Counted from the first letter of the stretch, positions 25,985 through 34,940 are shown. The stretch: DNA of 64,000 nucleotides from an uncultured Dorea sp. (GCF_934294775.1 NZ_CAKRAH010000004.1:1-64000); one strand, 5' to 3'. The notes: generated from the letters alone by a model not told the origin. Translations and numbers: made by a program.

Positions 25985-26260
25985 CTACTCGTTGATAGCA
26001 TCCTTTAAAGCTTTACCAGCTTTGAATTTTGGTGCGTTGCAAGCAGCGATCTTCATTGTCTCGCCTGTCTGAGGATTTCTTCCTTCTCTCTCAGCTCTCT
26101 TACTTACTTCAAAAGTACCAAATCCAACAACCTGTACTTTGTGCTCTTTCTTCAGTTCGTCTGTTACAACATCGATGAATGCTTTTAAAGCTTTCTCAGA
26201 ATCTTTTTTAGATAACTCTGCCTGGTCAGCAATTGCTGCGATCAGTTCTGTTTTGTTCAT
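25985..26260 (-). CDS. hup: HU-family nucleoid protein
   Basis: 91 residues, standard HU length. MNKTELIAAIADQAELSKKDSEKAL at the start and the DNA-binding arm around GFGTFEVSKRAEREGRNPQTGETMKI are diagnostic. It bends and compacts DNA. It has its own terminator and lies upstream of the S4-yabP-yabQ-divIC genes. Confidence 0.97.
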   Translation of the reverse strand: MNKTELIAAIADQAELSKKDSEKALKAFIDVVTDELKKEHKVQVVGFGTFEVSKRAEREGRNPQTGETMKIAACNAPKFKAGKALKDAINE

Positions 26261-26438
26261 GGATATATTCCTCCTCTTGTTTACGTTTAGAATTCAATTA
26301 TTTCATTCTTTCATTAATGTAAAGCTACCTTTCATACCCGTCATATGAAATGCCTTTACGTACTGTTATACCTGTTTTCGTACAGAATGTCAAGGTAAAT
26401 CCTTTGTTTTCCCTGTATTTTCAAGGTTTTCCGGGATT

Positions 26439-27425
26439 TTAAAGGGTAAATCCAAGCACTTCTTTTAAGAAGTATTTTTTATCCTCTTCCTGCCTGACTG
26501 CAGTCTGTAGTTTTTCTATATTTTTTACCGCTACCCATGCTTTATTCGTATTATAATAAGAATTCGCTATTTTCCAGAATTTTTCAGGATAGATCAGTCT
26601 TACTTTCAGATATGCCATCTCCTCCTGTGTAAGTGGAAGAATCGCAGAATAGGCATTCAGCATTCCATCACCGACTCTTATCTTCCATCCATTTTTTTCC
26701 ATGACCTTGCGAAGAAAATAATACAGATCCTCTATCTGAATATCCCGTCTGCATTTTTCAAAATTGGTCGTTGCTATTTTGCCATGCAGAAATAATACAT
26801 TATGATAATTATATTCTCCATGTATCATGCTGCACCGCTCCATACTATCCCGGTATAGTTTTTCATAACCGGATTCCAGAAGTGCCTCCTGTGCCGCCTC
26901 CGCCCATTCATACATCTCATCAAAATGCTTCAAAAATGCAAGCTCGAATTCTTCCTTTCTGACAACCTTTCTGGAAAACTGACGGATCTTTTTTAATTCC
27001 CGGTTATGCCGCTGATATTTTCCTGACAGTTCAGGTCCCGCTGCCGGCTCATTTTCCATCTTATGCCGCATAAGAATATGTAGTTTTGCCAGATTTCCAG
27101 ACGCCTCAAACACTTCTGCGTTCTTTTTTACTTCACATTCCCTTGCCGCAAACCACCGTTTCAGGATATACTTTTCTCCACTTTCCAGAGAAGACAGATA
27201 CGTCCCGTTTTTATTCCGGACTGGATAATCTATCTGCGTATACCCCTGTTCAACGAGATATTCGTACAATTCACCAATTGCAGGGAACCGCTTTTCAGAT
27301 ATATTCACCTGTTTTAAAAGGCACAAGCCTTTATCCGTATCACACAAAACAGCACCCCTGACTTTGCGGGTGCTGTTTACTTCTATATCATACTGCTCCA
27401 ATATTTTTTGTTCAAAATCCTGCAT
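26439..27425 (-). CDS. CotS-family spore coat protein with altered kinase motifs
   Basis: 328 residues from the ATG at 27425 (GCGGGG upstream); an in-frame ATG at 27452 would add nine. It has the aminoglycoside-phosphotransferase-like fold of CotS/CotI spore coat proteins. In active members the catalytic loop reads HGDxxxxN and the metal site contains DF. Here they read HGEYNYHN and TTNFEKC, so both key aspartates are replaced (Glu and Asn). It may be a structural pseudokinase of the spore coat. It lies downstream of cca on the same strand. Confidence 0.75.
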   Translation of the reverse strand: MQDFEQKILEQYDIEVNSTRKVRGAVLCDTDKGLCLLKQVNISEKRFPAIGELYEYLVEQGYTQIDYPVRNKNGTYLSSLESGEKYILKRWFAARECEVKKNAEVFEASGNLAKLHILMRHKMENEPAAGPELSGKYQRHNRELKKIRQFSRKVVRKEEFELAFLKHFDEMYEWAEAAQEALLESGYEKLYRDSMERCSMIHGEYNYHNVLFLHGKIATTNFEKCRRDIQIEDLYYFLRKVMEKNGWKIRVGDGMLNAYSAILPLTQEEMAYLKVRLIYPEKFWKIANSYYNTNKAWVAVKNIEKLQTAVRQEEDKKYFLKEVLGFTL

Positions 27426-27562
27426 CTGTATTCCCCGCACTTTACATTCCATATTCTGTTTAAATGTATGTGCCAGATGATGGGAATATTCGGTTTTTCT
27501 CTATTATTTGCAGCTTCTTTCACTCATGACTGCATCCATAATGTTACTGTTTACACGGAATC

Positions 27563-28909
27563 TTACTGTTTTTTTGCGCCTTTTTGCCAGATATCAAGCA
27601 GACACTCTTTTTCATTCAGTTCCGGATTTTCTATTACGACTTCCAATAACTTCTGAAGTGTTTCCCCAATCTCTTTCCCCGGTTTCATTCCTGCCTGTAT
27701 CAGATCCCGTCCGGTTACTGCAAGCTCTTTTAACGATACACACTGCCCTTTTTTTATAATCTCTGCATATAATTCTTCCACTTCTGTCAGATTCTTTAGT
27801 TTTTCTTCTCTCTGATAAGTACTCTGCGCCATTACATCTGCTCTTCGTACTTCCAGATAATATGGGAATATATCTTCCCCAATCTGGTTCATGGCTCTTC
27901 TTACATTCTTTGCCTTAGCCGGCATGCGGTAATCGTGATTCAGGACAAGTCTTGTCACTTTATGCAGAGTATCATTGTCGAATTTCAGTCTTTTTAACAC
28001 TGTTTTTGCAATCTCTTCACTGCCGAGTGCATGCATCTTAAAATGCGCCACGCCTTCTGCATCCATCGTCTTATAACCCGGTTTTCCCATATCATGCAAC
28101 AGCATAGTCAATCTTAATATCTTATCATTTCGCACGTTCATCATCGCATGGATCGTGTGTTCCCCTACTGTATACATGTGGTGCGGTGTCTCCTGTGCCG
28201 TCTCCATCATTCGGTCAAACTCCGGAAGGAATATCTTCGTAATTCCAAGCTCATATGCCGTTCTTATCAGTTCCGGCCGGTCAGAAGTCAGCATCTTTAC
28301 CAGTTCTACCTGGATTCTCTCTGCACTGATATTCGCAAGCGTCGGCGCAAGAAGGCGCATTCCTTCTTTTGTCTCTTCTTCCAGATCAAATCCCAGCTGC
28401 GCTGCAAATCTGACTCCTCTTAAAATCCTGAGTGCATCTTCTGAAAATCTTTCTTTCGCATTGCCGACACAGCGGATTATATGCTTTTTCAGATCTTCCA
28501 TTCCGCCAAATATATCTACAAGCCCGTCACGCTCATTATATGCCATGGCATTGATCGTAAAGTCTCTTCTTAGCAGGTCTTCTTTTAGGTTTCTGGTAAA
28601 TGTTACTTCTTTCGGGTGTCTGCTGTCTTCGTATTTTCCATCTATTCTATATGTGGTAACCTCATATCCTTCATGGTTCAGAAGCACTGTAATCGTTCCA
28701 TGCTCGATGCCGGTATCAAATGTTTTGTCGAATAAGCCCTTCGTCTCTTCCGGCATCGCAGACGTCGTAATATCCCAGTCTCCCGGTACTCTCCCAAGGA
28801 AGGAATCTCTGACACATCCGCCTACTGCGTATGCCTCAAACCCCTGTGCCTGTAATGTATGTATGATAAATTTTACATTTTCTGGTAATTCTATACTAAA
28901 ATTATTCAC
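27563..28909 (-). CDS. cca: CCA-adding tRNA nucleotidyltransferase
   Basis: 448 residues. Class II nucleotidyltransferase head: AYAVGGCVRDSFLGRVPGDWDITTSA with the catalytic DxD, then RRDFTINAMAY. RNA-binding and HD-type regions follow (LTMLLHDMGKPG, about residue 265). It adds or repairs the 3' CCA of tRNA. A GGGACGGGG repeat lies just upstream, between cca and the transposase element. Confidence 0.93.
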   Translation of the reverse strand: MNNFSIELPENVKFIIHTLQAQGFEAYAVGGCVRDSFLGRVPGDWDITTSAMPEETKGLFDKTFDTGIEHGTITVLLNHEGYEVTTYRIDGKYEDSRHPKEVTFTRNLKEDLLRRDFTINAMAYNERDGLVDIFGGMEDLKKHIIRCVGNAKERFSEDALRILRGVRFAAQLGFDLEEETKEGMRLLAPTLANISAERIQVELVKMLTSDRPELIRTAYELGITKIFLPEFDRMMETAQETPHHMYTVGEHTIHAMMNVRNDKILRLTMLLHDMGKPGYKTMDAEGVAHFKMHALGSEEIAKTVLKRLKFDNDTLHKVTRLVLNHDYRMPAKAKNVRRAMNQIGEDIFPYYLEVRRADVMAQSTYQREEKLKNLTEVEELYAEIIKKGQCVSLKELAVTGRDLIQAGMKPGKEIGETLQKLLEVVIENPELNEKECLLDIWQKGAKKQ

Positions 28910-28959
28910 CGTAATTCCTCCGTTTATCTACAATATATTTATCATATCATATTTTTCCT

Positions 28960-29013
28960 GGGGACGGGGTTTTTTTAAAAAACCTCCGTCCCAAATTAAA
29001 AATGCCCTGTCCC
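28960..29013 (+). repeat. REP-like repeat at the left end of the transposase element (locus 3)
   Basis: GGGGACGGGG (28960-28969) and CCTCCGTCCC (28983-28992) enclose a T7A6 run, followed by AAATTAAAAAT and GCCCTGTCCC (29004-29013). It is the reverse complement of the right-end copy with about two differences. Confidence 0.9.
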
Positions 29014-29019
29014 TTATTA

Positions 29020-29790
29020 TTATTTTCTCTTATCGTTTCCTATTTCATTTCTTATTTTCTTTGCCTTCTTTAGTGAAATATTCAAACATTGCTTTATAAT
29101 ATTATCTAACAAATTTCGCACATTAATATCGTCCAAAATTTCTTCTCCTTTCATCTGAAAATCTTTTTGCATTTGTTCAAATATAATTTCTGCTTTCGTC
29201 TTTTGTTGCGTATACACTTCTTCTGGCGTATCAATAAATAACATGTATTTATCCGTTTCTTCTTTATGAAATTCATAAAATTCTTTCTTATTGAATTTTT
29301 CTTTAATCATCTTTATCGTAGTATCATCTATAATAATTTCTACAGATTTTTCTTTATAATATTCACCCATGCTACTATATTTATAGCCATCTATTGTTTT
29401 GCATATATTCGCCTTAATTGGATTCCTATGTATATAACGAAGACAATTCCAAAAATAACTTTCCGTTTCTATACATTGACTTTTATATCTTCCTTCGAAT
29501 ACATAGCCTTTTCTTTGATGAAATTGATTATAATAAATTGCGTAAGCAGCTAAGATTTTAGCCATAAAAGAAGCTAATTCTTCCAAATCAGCCTTTATAA
29601 GTAAATGAAAATGATTCGACATAATACAATATGCGTAGATTTGCACATCATATTCTTCTTTATACTTTTTTAATAGATTCTGAAATCTAGTTTTCCCTCG
29701 GTTGCTATTAAATATAGGAAGTTTATTTATACCACGGTTTGTTACATGATAAATTCCTGTACTGCTCTTTTCCCTTGGTTTTCTTGGCAA
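29020..29790 (-). CDS. REP-associated tyrosine transposase (Y1/HUH family)
   Basis: 256 residues. The HUH motif is HFHLL (His60 and His62) in a Y1-transposase fold starting YHVTNRGINKLPIF. LRYIHRNPIKANICK (about 117-131) is the typical RAYT region, and one of the nearby tyrosines is the expected nucleophile. A C-terminal extension of about 110 residues is basic and helical and may bind DNA. Such enzymes make single-strand cuts at REP hairpins. The gene is more AT-rich than its neighbours, a sign of recent arrival. It begins and ends close to the repeats on each side. Confidence 0.88.
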   Translation of the reverse strand: MPRKPREKSSTGIYHVTNRGINKLPIFNSNRGKTRFQNLLKKYKEEYDVQIYAYCIMSNHFHLLIKADLEELASFMAKILAAYAIYYNQFHQRKGYVFEGRYKSQCIETESYFWNCLRYIHRNPIKANICKTIDGYKYSSMGEYYKEKSVEIIIDDTTIKMIKEKFNKKEFYEFHKEETDKYMLFIDTPEEVYTQQKTKAEIIFEQMQKDFQMKGEEILDDINVRNLLDNIIKQCLNISLKKAKKIRNEIGNDKRK

Positions 29791-29815
29791 ATTATTTTTC
29801 CTCTCCCTTCAAAAA

Positions 29816-29868
29816 GGGACAGGGCATTTTTAATTTGGGACGGAGGTTTTTTAAAAAAACTCCGTCCC
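29816..29868 (-). repeat. REP-like repeat at the right end of the transposase element (locus 4)
   Basis: GGGACAGGGC (29816-29825), ATTTTTAATTT, then GGGACGGAGG (29838-29847) and CTCCGTCCC (29860-29868) around T6A7. Inverted relative to the left copy. It ends 14 bases before the proS stop codon. Confidence 0.9.
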
Positions 29869-29881
29869 TTTTTTAATTATC

Positions 29882-31321
29882 TTAGTATGATTTACCCCAG
29901 TAAGCCATATGTTTTGCAGGTTTTCCACACCAGATACACTTATCGGAAACGAATTCTTCATCTTCGATCAGACATCTTGTAGCAGCTCCGCCTGTCTTAT
30001 ATTTTACTTCACCTTCACACTCCGGATCTCCACACCAGCAAGCTTTTACGAATCCACGGTTAGCTTTGAACTTCTCTTCCATTTCATCCATTGTAGTTGC
30101 TGTATCGATGTGGCTGTTCAGGAACTCTTCTGCTCTGTTGTACATATCCTGCTGCTCCTGCTCTAAGATCTCGCGAAGTTTTACTGCGATCTCATCAAGA
30201 GATACAACGATCTTCTCACGGTTGTCACGACGTACAACAACAACCTGGTTCTTCTCGATATCCTTTGGTCCGATCTCGATACGTGTTGGGATACCAAGAA
30301 TCTCCTGCTCAGAGAATTTCCATCCTGTACTCTTGTCAGAATCATCGATTTTAACTCTGTATCCTGCTTTTTTCAGTTCATCAAGCAGTGCGTAAGATCT
30401 GTCAAGTACGCCTTCTTTGTGCTGGGCGATTGGAATGATTCTACATTCAACCGGTGCTACGTGTGGTGGCAGTACAAGTCCGTCATCATCACCGTGAACC
30501 ATGATCAGGGCTCCGATACTTCTTGTAGACCATCCCCATGATGTCTCGTATGCACTGTGCAGTTCGTTATTCTTATCTACATATTTGATTCCAAATGCAT
30601 CTGGGAAAGCGCTTCCGAAGAAGTGGCTTGTTGCAGACTGAAGTGCTTTTCCGTCGTGCATCAGCGCTTCGATTGTATATGTGTCTTCAGCTCCGGCAAA
30701 TTTCTCATGCTCTGCCTTTCTTCCAGCTACAAATGGAATCGCCATTGTCTCTTTGTAGCAGTCTTTGTAAACTTCCCACATCTGGATTGTTCTTTCTTCT
30801 GCTTCTTCATATGTTGCATGAAGTGTGTGGCCTTCCTGCCATAAGAATTCTCTTGAACGAAGGAATGGTCTTGTTGTCTTCTCCCAACGAAGAACGGAGT
30901 TCCACTGATTCCATACCTTTGGAAGGTCTCTGTATGATTTTACTGTTTTTGACCAAAGATCACAGAACAGTGTCTCTGATGTAGGGCGTACGCATAATCT
31001 TTCCTGCAGTCTTTCCATTCCACCGTGTGTTACCCATGCTACTTCCGGTGCAAATCCTTCTACGTGATCTGCTTCTTTTTCAAGCAGTGACTCTGGAACC
31101 AGCATTGGCAGGTATACATTCTCAACTCCTGTTTCTTTAAAACGTCTGTCCAGATCTGACTGGATCAGTTCCCAGATTGCATAACCATTCGGTAAGTAGT
31201 TCATGCATCCCTTTACGCTTGAATAATCACAAAGATTTGCTTCACGTACAACATCTGTGTACCACTGTGCGAAATCTTCGTCACGAGATGTAATGTTTTT
31301 GACTAATTTTTCCTTTGCCAT
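29882..31321 (-). CDS. proS: Prolyl-tRNA synthetase, short archaeal/eukaryal type
   Basis: 479 residues, class II. Motif 2 is the VRPTSETLF and FLRSREFLWQEGHT region; motif 3 is the stretch RSIGALIMVHGDDDGLVLPP. There is no roughly 180-residue editing insert as in the long bacterial ProRS. The C-terminal extension with zinc cysteines (CWCGDPECEGE, CIWCGKP) and the final Tyr mark the type 3 enzyme common in Clostridia. Expression is probably set by the T-box leader just upstream. Confidence 0.95.
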   Translation of the reverse strand: MAKEKLVKNITSRDEDFAQWYTDVVREANLCDYSSVKGCMNYLPNGYAIWELIQSDLDRRFKETGVENVYLPMLVPESLLEKEADHVEGFAPEVAWVTHGGMERLQERLCVRPTSETLFCDLWSKTVKSYRDLPKVWNQWNSVLRWEKTTRPFLRSREFLWQEGHTLHATYEEAEERTIQMWEVYKDCYKETMAIPFVAGRKAEHEKFAGAEDTYTIEALMHDGKALQSATSHFFGSAFPDAFGIKYVDKNNELHSAYETSWGWSTRSIGALIMVHGDDDGLVLPPHVAPVECRIIPIAQHKEGVLDRSYALLDELKKAGYRVKIDDSDKSTGWKFSEQEILGIPTRIEIGPKDIEKNQVVVVRRDNREKIVVSLDEIAVKLREILEQEQQDMYNRAEEFLNSHIDTATTMDEMEEKFKANRGFVKACWCGDPECEGEVKYKTGGAATRCLIEDEEFVSDKCIWCGKPAKHMAYWGKSY

Positions 31322-31439
31322 GTTTCTCTTCTCCTTTTCAATTTTGGTGGAATCCTTATTCCACGTTATTTTTTTGCCGGGAGTTCCATAGCCTGATCAT
31401 TGTTCCTGCTGGTGCCTGCCTCTTTCGAACGCATGACAC

Positions 31440-31702
31440 AAAAAACGCCGGGCCTTTCAACTCCCCGAAAAAGGGACCGAAAAGCTCGGCGGTACCACCC
31501 TAGTTAACTGCGACCCTTTCGCAGCTCTCTTCATTGGCCATTAACGCTGGCTGACACGCTGCATTTTCATGCAGTGGCTCCAAGACCGGTTCTATGTGAT
31601 TAACAGCAGATATCTCACACCATCTGATATCCTCTCTGTGGCTGGTTTCACATGTACTAATTCTCTTCATCGCCATAAAATCATTATAAAAATGTTGAAT
31701 TG
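31440..31702 (-). promoter_or_regulatory. T-box riboswitch in the proS leader
   Basis: The T-box sequence AGGGTGGTACCGCC (31488-31501 on the minus strand) is followed by a terminator hairpin (CCGCCGAGC with GGCCCGGCG) and TTTTTT (about 31441-31446). Upstream, stem I shows the AGAGAATTAGTA kink-turn region, the AG-bulge ACAGAGAGG and the distal loop GGTGTGAG. On the 3' side of the specifier loop the sequence is GAACCGG, giving CCG (31587-31589), a proline codon, which agrees with proS. Uncharged tRNA(Pro) would favour the antiterminator and raise proS expression. Confidence 0.92.
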
Positions 31703-31708
31703 TCAATT

Positions 31709-31737
31709 ATTTTAATCCAAGAGGTAGGTTTTGTCAA
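31709..31737 (-). promoter_or_regulatory. proS promoter
   Basis: Minus strand TTGACA (31732-31737), 17-base spacer, TAAAAT (31709-31714). It overlaps the last codon of the upstream enolase-superfamily gene. Transcription would start near 31702, just before T-box stem I. Confidence 0.75.
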
Positions 31738-32915
31738 GATATTACTTCTATCCAGGCTTCTGCCAACGCTTTTTCACTCAATTCATTTCCAATTCCCGGA
31801 AGATCCGGAACTGTAAAATATCCATCCACCGGCTGGTAATCATAGATGCACAGCTCTGTATTAATCGGAAGTGTATTATTGGTATGATGTTCATGAATTA
31901 TAAAATTCGGAATTGCCGCCTCCAGTTGCAACGCTGCGGCAACACTGATCGGTGTATTACAGGTATGTGTCTGTACCGTTGCGCCAAATGTTTCCGCCAG
32001 ATCCGCAATCTTCCGCCCTTCTGTGATTCCGCCACAGTTTCCGAGATCCGGCTGTACAACATCCAGATATCCCTTCTTCAATAACGGCAGGAATCCTCTT
32101 CTGGTATAACTTCGTTCTCCCGTTGCAAGCGGGATATCAATAGCCTCCCGGATTCTTCTGTAGTCCAATTCATCCAGCGGGTTTGCCGGTTCTTCCAGTA
32201 ACATTGGATTGTAATCTTTTGCAAGTCTGGCAAATTGAATCGCTGTATTAGCACCGGTCAGGCAGTGATTTTCTAATATCAGTTCGACATCTTCTCCAAT
32301 TACTTCCCTGACCGCCTGTAGTTTCTGCTCTGTCTGCCGCAATGTTTTGACAGATAACCAGTTTCTTCCTTCGTCACCATTTAATGGAATTCCATCAAAA
32401 CCCTTCGCAATAAAATCAACTTTAATGCAATCATACCCTTCTTCCACTGCCTTCTGGCATGATTCTTTCAGGAATCCTATATCTCCCGGAGAACCAAGGA
32501 AATCCGGATACTTCCACCCGTTCTGAAGCTGACTCGCATAGCTTCTTAATTTATCTCTGTATTTTCCACCCAGAAGTTCATATACCGGAACACCAAAATA
32601 TTTTCCCTTTATATCCCAAAGTGCAGTATCTATTGCCGAAATAGCAGCCATAATAACACCACCATTTCCTTTTGCCCAGAACGTGTTGACAAGCTGTGTA
32701 TAGATCACATCATTCTCCAAAGGATTTTTCCCGATCAGCATTCTGGAAAATGACCGCAGAAGTTCCATACATCCAAGAGAGTAATCCATGATGGATACCC
32801 CCGCTTCTCCATATCCGTAGATTCCTTCATCTGTATGAATCCTTATAAGTACCGGCGTCTGTCCTGCCGTTTTTGCCGCCTTTAATTTTATGATATCTGT
32901 AGATGTTATTTTCAT
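31734..32915 (-). CDS. Enolase-superfamily sugar-acid dehydratase (mandelate racemase/galactonate dehydratase type)
   Basis: 393 residues from the ATG at 32915 (GAGGA upstream). The N-terminal capping domain (about 1-125) ends with the conserved AISAIDTALWDIKGKYFGVPVYELLGG. In the barrel, probable magnesium ligands are Asp in CIKVDF, Glu in ILENHC and Glu in the LLEEP/TGERSYTR region; the general base His is likely in VQTHTCNTP. The family abstracts a proton next to a carboxylate, usually to dehydrate sugar acids. The substrate cannot be named. It clusters with a solute-binding lipoprotein and a LysR regulator on the same strand. Confidence 0.8.
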   Translation of the reverse strand: MKITSTDIIKLKAAKTAGQTPVLIRIHTDEGIYGYGEAGVSIMDYSLGCMELLRSFSRMLIGKNPLENDVIYTQLVNTFWAKGNGGVIMAAISAIDTALWDIKGKYFGVPVYELLGGKYRDKLRSYASQLQNGWKYPDFLGSPGDIGFLKESCQKAVEEGYDCIKVDFIAKGFDGIPLNGDEGRNWLSVKTLRQTEQKLQAVREVIGEDVELILENHCLTGANTAIQFARLAKDYNPMLLEEPANPLDELDYRRIREAIDIPLATGERSYTRRGFLPLLKKGYLDVVQPDLGNCGGITEGRKIADLAETFGATVQTHTCNTPISVAAALQLEAAIPNFIIHEHHTNNTLPINTELCIYDYQPVDGYFTVPDLPGIGNELSEKALAEAWIEVIS

Positions 32916-33011
32916 ATACGCTGTCCTCGTTCCTATATTCACACTTATACTTTTGATATTATCTTTCTAATATCATTTCCTGTCTGTTTTTCCATCTTCA
33001 TCCCACACATT

Positions 33012-33878
33012 CTATTCTACTTTCGGCGAATAATCCGCGCCAAAATACTTTTCGTTAATTTTCTTTGATGTGCCATCTTTGATCACTTCTTTTAAAGCCT
33101 GATTGATATCTTCTGCCAGCTGCGTATCATCTTTTCCAACAATGAAATAACTGTACGTCGCAGATTTTACATTTTCCAGACTGTATGTCTTCACATCCAG
33201 TTTGAATTCCGGCTCATAATACCCTTTGTACATTGGTTCGTCGATGATCAGAAAATCTTCTGTTCCTGCTTCTACTGCCTGCAGCTGTGTCAGCACATCG
33301 CCGTCCGAATAATCAATTGAAATCTGCTGATCCGGGTGCTCATCGTTATAATTCTCGATCAGCGTTGTCTTATCATTTCCTGCGCCTCCGATATAATGTT
33401 TTCCTGAAAGCTCTGTCAGATCCTCGATACTTTCTACATTCACATTTTTATTTGCAACCACCAGATAGTGATTTTCCATTTCCGGATCTGTGTAGAGATA
33501 TTTCGCTTCTCTTTCCGCATTCTTTGCAAGATTATTCACGCCCAGACGGTAATGCCCTGCATCTATTCCTGTAAATATCGAACTGAATTCTGTGGTTTCG
33601 ATCTCCAGCTTATATTGTGGCAGCTTGTCAAATACAGCTTCTATTAATTCGATGTTATGCCCTTTCAACTTTCCATCCTCATCCACGTATACAAATGGTC
33701 TTGGATTTCCCGATGTTGCTGCCTTGATCACGGTTACTTTCTCACTTTTTTCTGATGATTTCTTTTCTTTTTTTCCGGACGAGCTTCCACACGCAACAAG
33801 CCCCATACAAAGTGATGCCACCATTACTGCTGCGAATACTCTTTTTGTCCAGTTGCTTTTTGCTATGTTTTTTTTCAT
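33012..33878 (-). CDS. Extracellular solute-binding lipoprotein (amino-acid/polar-solute type)
   Basis: 288 residues with the start at 33878 (GGAGGAG 7 bases upstream). A lipoprotein signal with lipobox LVAC (cysteine about residue 30) is followed by a Ser/Lys-rich linker. The mature part is a family 3 periplasmic-binding fold: FVYVDEDGKLKGHNIELIEAVFDKL and ATSGNPRPF are typical. No permease or ATPase gene is adjacent, so it is an orphan in this window. It lies between the LysR gene and the dehydratase gene. Confidence 0.85.
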   Translation of the reverse strand: MKKNIAKSNWTKRVFAAVMVASLCMGLVACGSSSGKKEKKSSEKSEKVTVIKAATSGNPRPFVYVDEDGKLKGHNIELIEAVFDKLPQYKLEIETTEFSSIFTGIDAGHYRLGVNNLAKNAEREAKYLYTDPEMENHYLVVANKNVNVESIEDLTELSGKHYIGGAGNDKTTLIENYNDEHPDQQISIDYSDGDVLTQLQAVEAGTEDFLIIDEPMYKGYYEPEFKLDVKTYSLENVKSATYSYFIVGKDDTQLAEDINQALKEVIKDGTSKKINEKYFGADYSPKVE

Positions 33879-34028
33879 AACGCTCCTCCTTCTCATTCTT
33901 TTCATATCTGTTTAATATGTTTTGTTACAAGTAGCATTATACCGTATTCTGATTTATTTGCATAATAGTAAAAAATAGGAGCCTGCCATAATTTTTTCTT
34001 ATAGCATTCTCCCATTCATCACTTTTAT

Positions 34029-34940
34029 TTATTTCAATTCTTTTCCCTGATACTTCTTGATTTCTTCTATATAGATCTTTCCCATCTGACTAAGCGGCAC
34101 ATCCTTTCGTTTCAGATAGCCAATCGTCATATATTCTTCCGCCTCCAGCCGTACTGCACAGTACTCCGATCCATTTAATTCCTCACAGATGATTCCACTG
34201 CACAGTGTATAACCATTCAGTCCTTTCATCAGATTTAGCATGGTAGCCCTGTCGGCCACTTTGATCAATTGTTTATAATCATAACTGCTCATAACTTCCT
34301 CTGATAAAAACAACGATCCCTGACTTCCCTGGGAAAACGCAAGACATGGGAACTCATCCAACTCTCCCATTGTCAATCGTTCTCTTCTGGCAAGCGGATG
34401 TCCTTTCCACAGATATACGTACACCGGACATTTCAATAATTCCCGGAATTCCAGTTCATAATCTCGGAACAGCTTTTCCAGATGTTTCCGATTGAATTCA
34501 TTCCGGAACAAAACACCAATTTCACTTCTGAAGTTTTTCACATCCTGTATCACATCATAGGTCTTCGTCTCATAAATAGCAAATTCATATTTATCCATAC
34601 CGAATGTCTTTACCATATTTACAAAAGCCTGCACAGCAAATGTATAATGCTGCATGGACACACTGAATCTTTTCTTTAATTTTTCTTTCCGTATATACCT
34701 GGACTCCAAAAGGTCATACTGTCCAGTCACCATTCTGGCATATCCGATAAATTCTTCTCCTTCTGGTGTTACTTTGATACCTCTGTTGGTACGTCTGAAT
34801 ATCTCTGTCCCAATCTCTTCTTCTAATTCCTGTATCGCCTGTGAAAATGCCGGTTGCGATATAAAAGATTTTCTGGCCGCTTCACTCATAGATTTTGATT
34901 CCGCAACTAAAATTGCATATTTCAGTTGTTGTAGCGTCAT
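34029..34940 (-). CDS. LysR-family transcriptional regulator
   Basis: 303 residues from the ATG at 34940 (GAGG upstream). The winged-helix domain is MTLQQLKYAILVAESKSMSEAARKSFISQPAFSQAIQELEEEIG (residues 1-44), followed by the linker helix and an effector-binding domain (about 90-295). It lies 150 bases upstream of the solute-binding lipoprotein gene on the same strand, so it may control that gene and the dehydratase. The ligand is unknown. Confidence 0.88.
   Translation of the reverse strand: MTLQQLKYAILVAESKSMSEAARKSFISQPAFSQAIQELEEEIGTEIFRRTNRGIKVTPEGEEFIGYARMVTGQYDLLESRYIRKEKLKKRFSVSMQHYTFAVQAFVNMVKTFGMDKYEFAIYETKTYDVIQDVKNFRSEIGVLFRNEFNRKHLEKLFRDYELEFRELLKCPVYVYLWKGHPLARRERLTMGELDEFPCLAFSQGSQGSLFLSEEVMSSYDYKQLIKVADRATMLNLMKGLNGYTLCSGIICEELNGSEYCAVRLEAEEYMTIGYLKRKDVPLSQMGKIYIEEIKKYQGKELK

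Larger units (their letters stand above)
28960..29868. mobile_element. REP-associated transposase element with about 54-bp inverted ends
   Basis: A unit of about 909 bp. Left end 28960-29013 and right end 29816-29868 are near-perfect inverted repeats, each built from the GGGACGGRGG palindrome plus AATTAAAAATGCCCTGTCCC. Between them is one transposase gene on the minus strand. It is inserted between cca and proS, in intergenic space. No flanking target duplication is evident to the eye. The layout is that of a REP/RAYT unit rather than a classical insertion sequence with short ends. Confidence 0.8.

Noticed and set aside
31500..31706. Minus-strand frame of 68 codons upstream of proS
   Set aside because: It coincides with the T-box leader; the conserved RNA elements explain the sequence.
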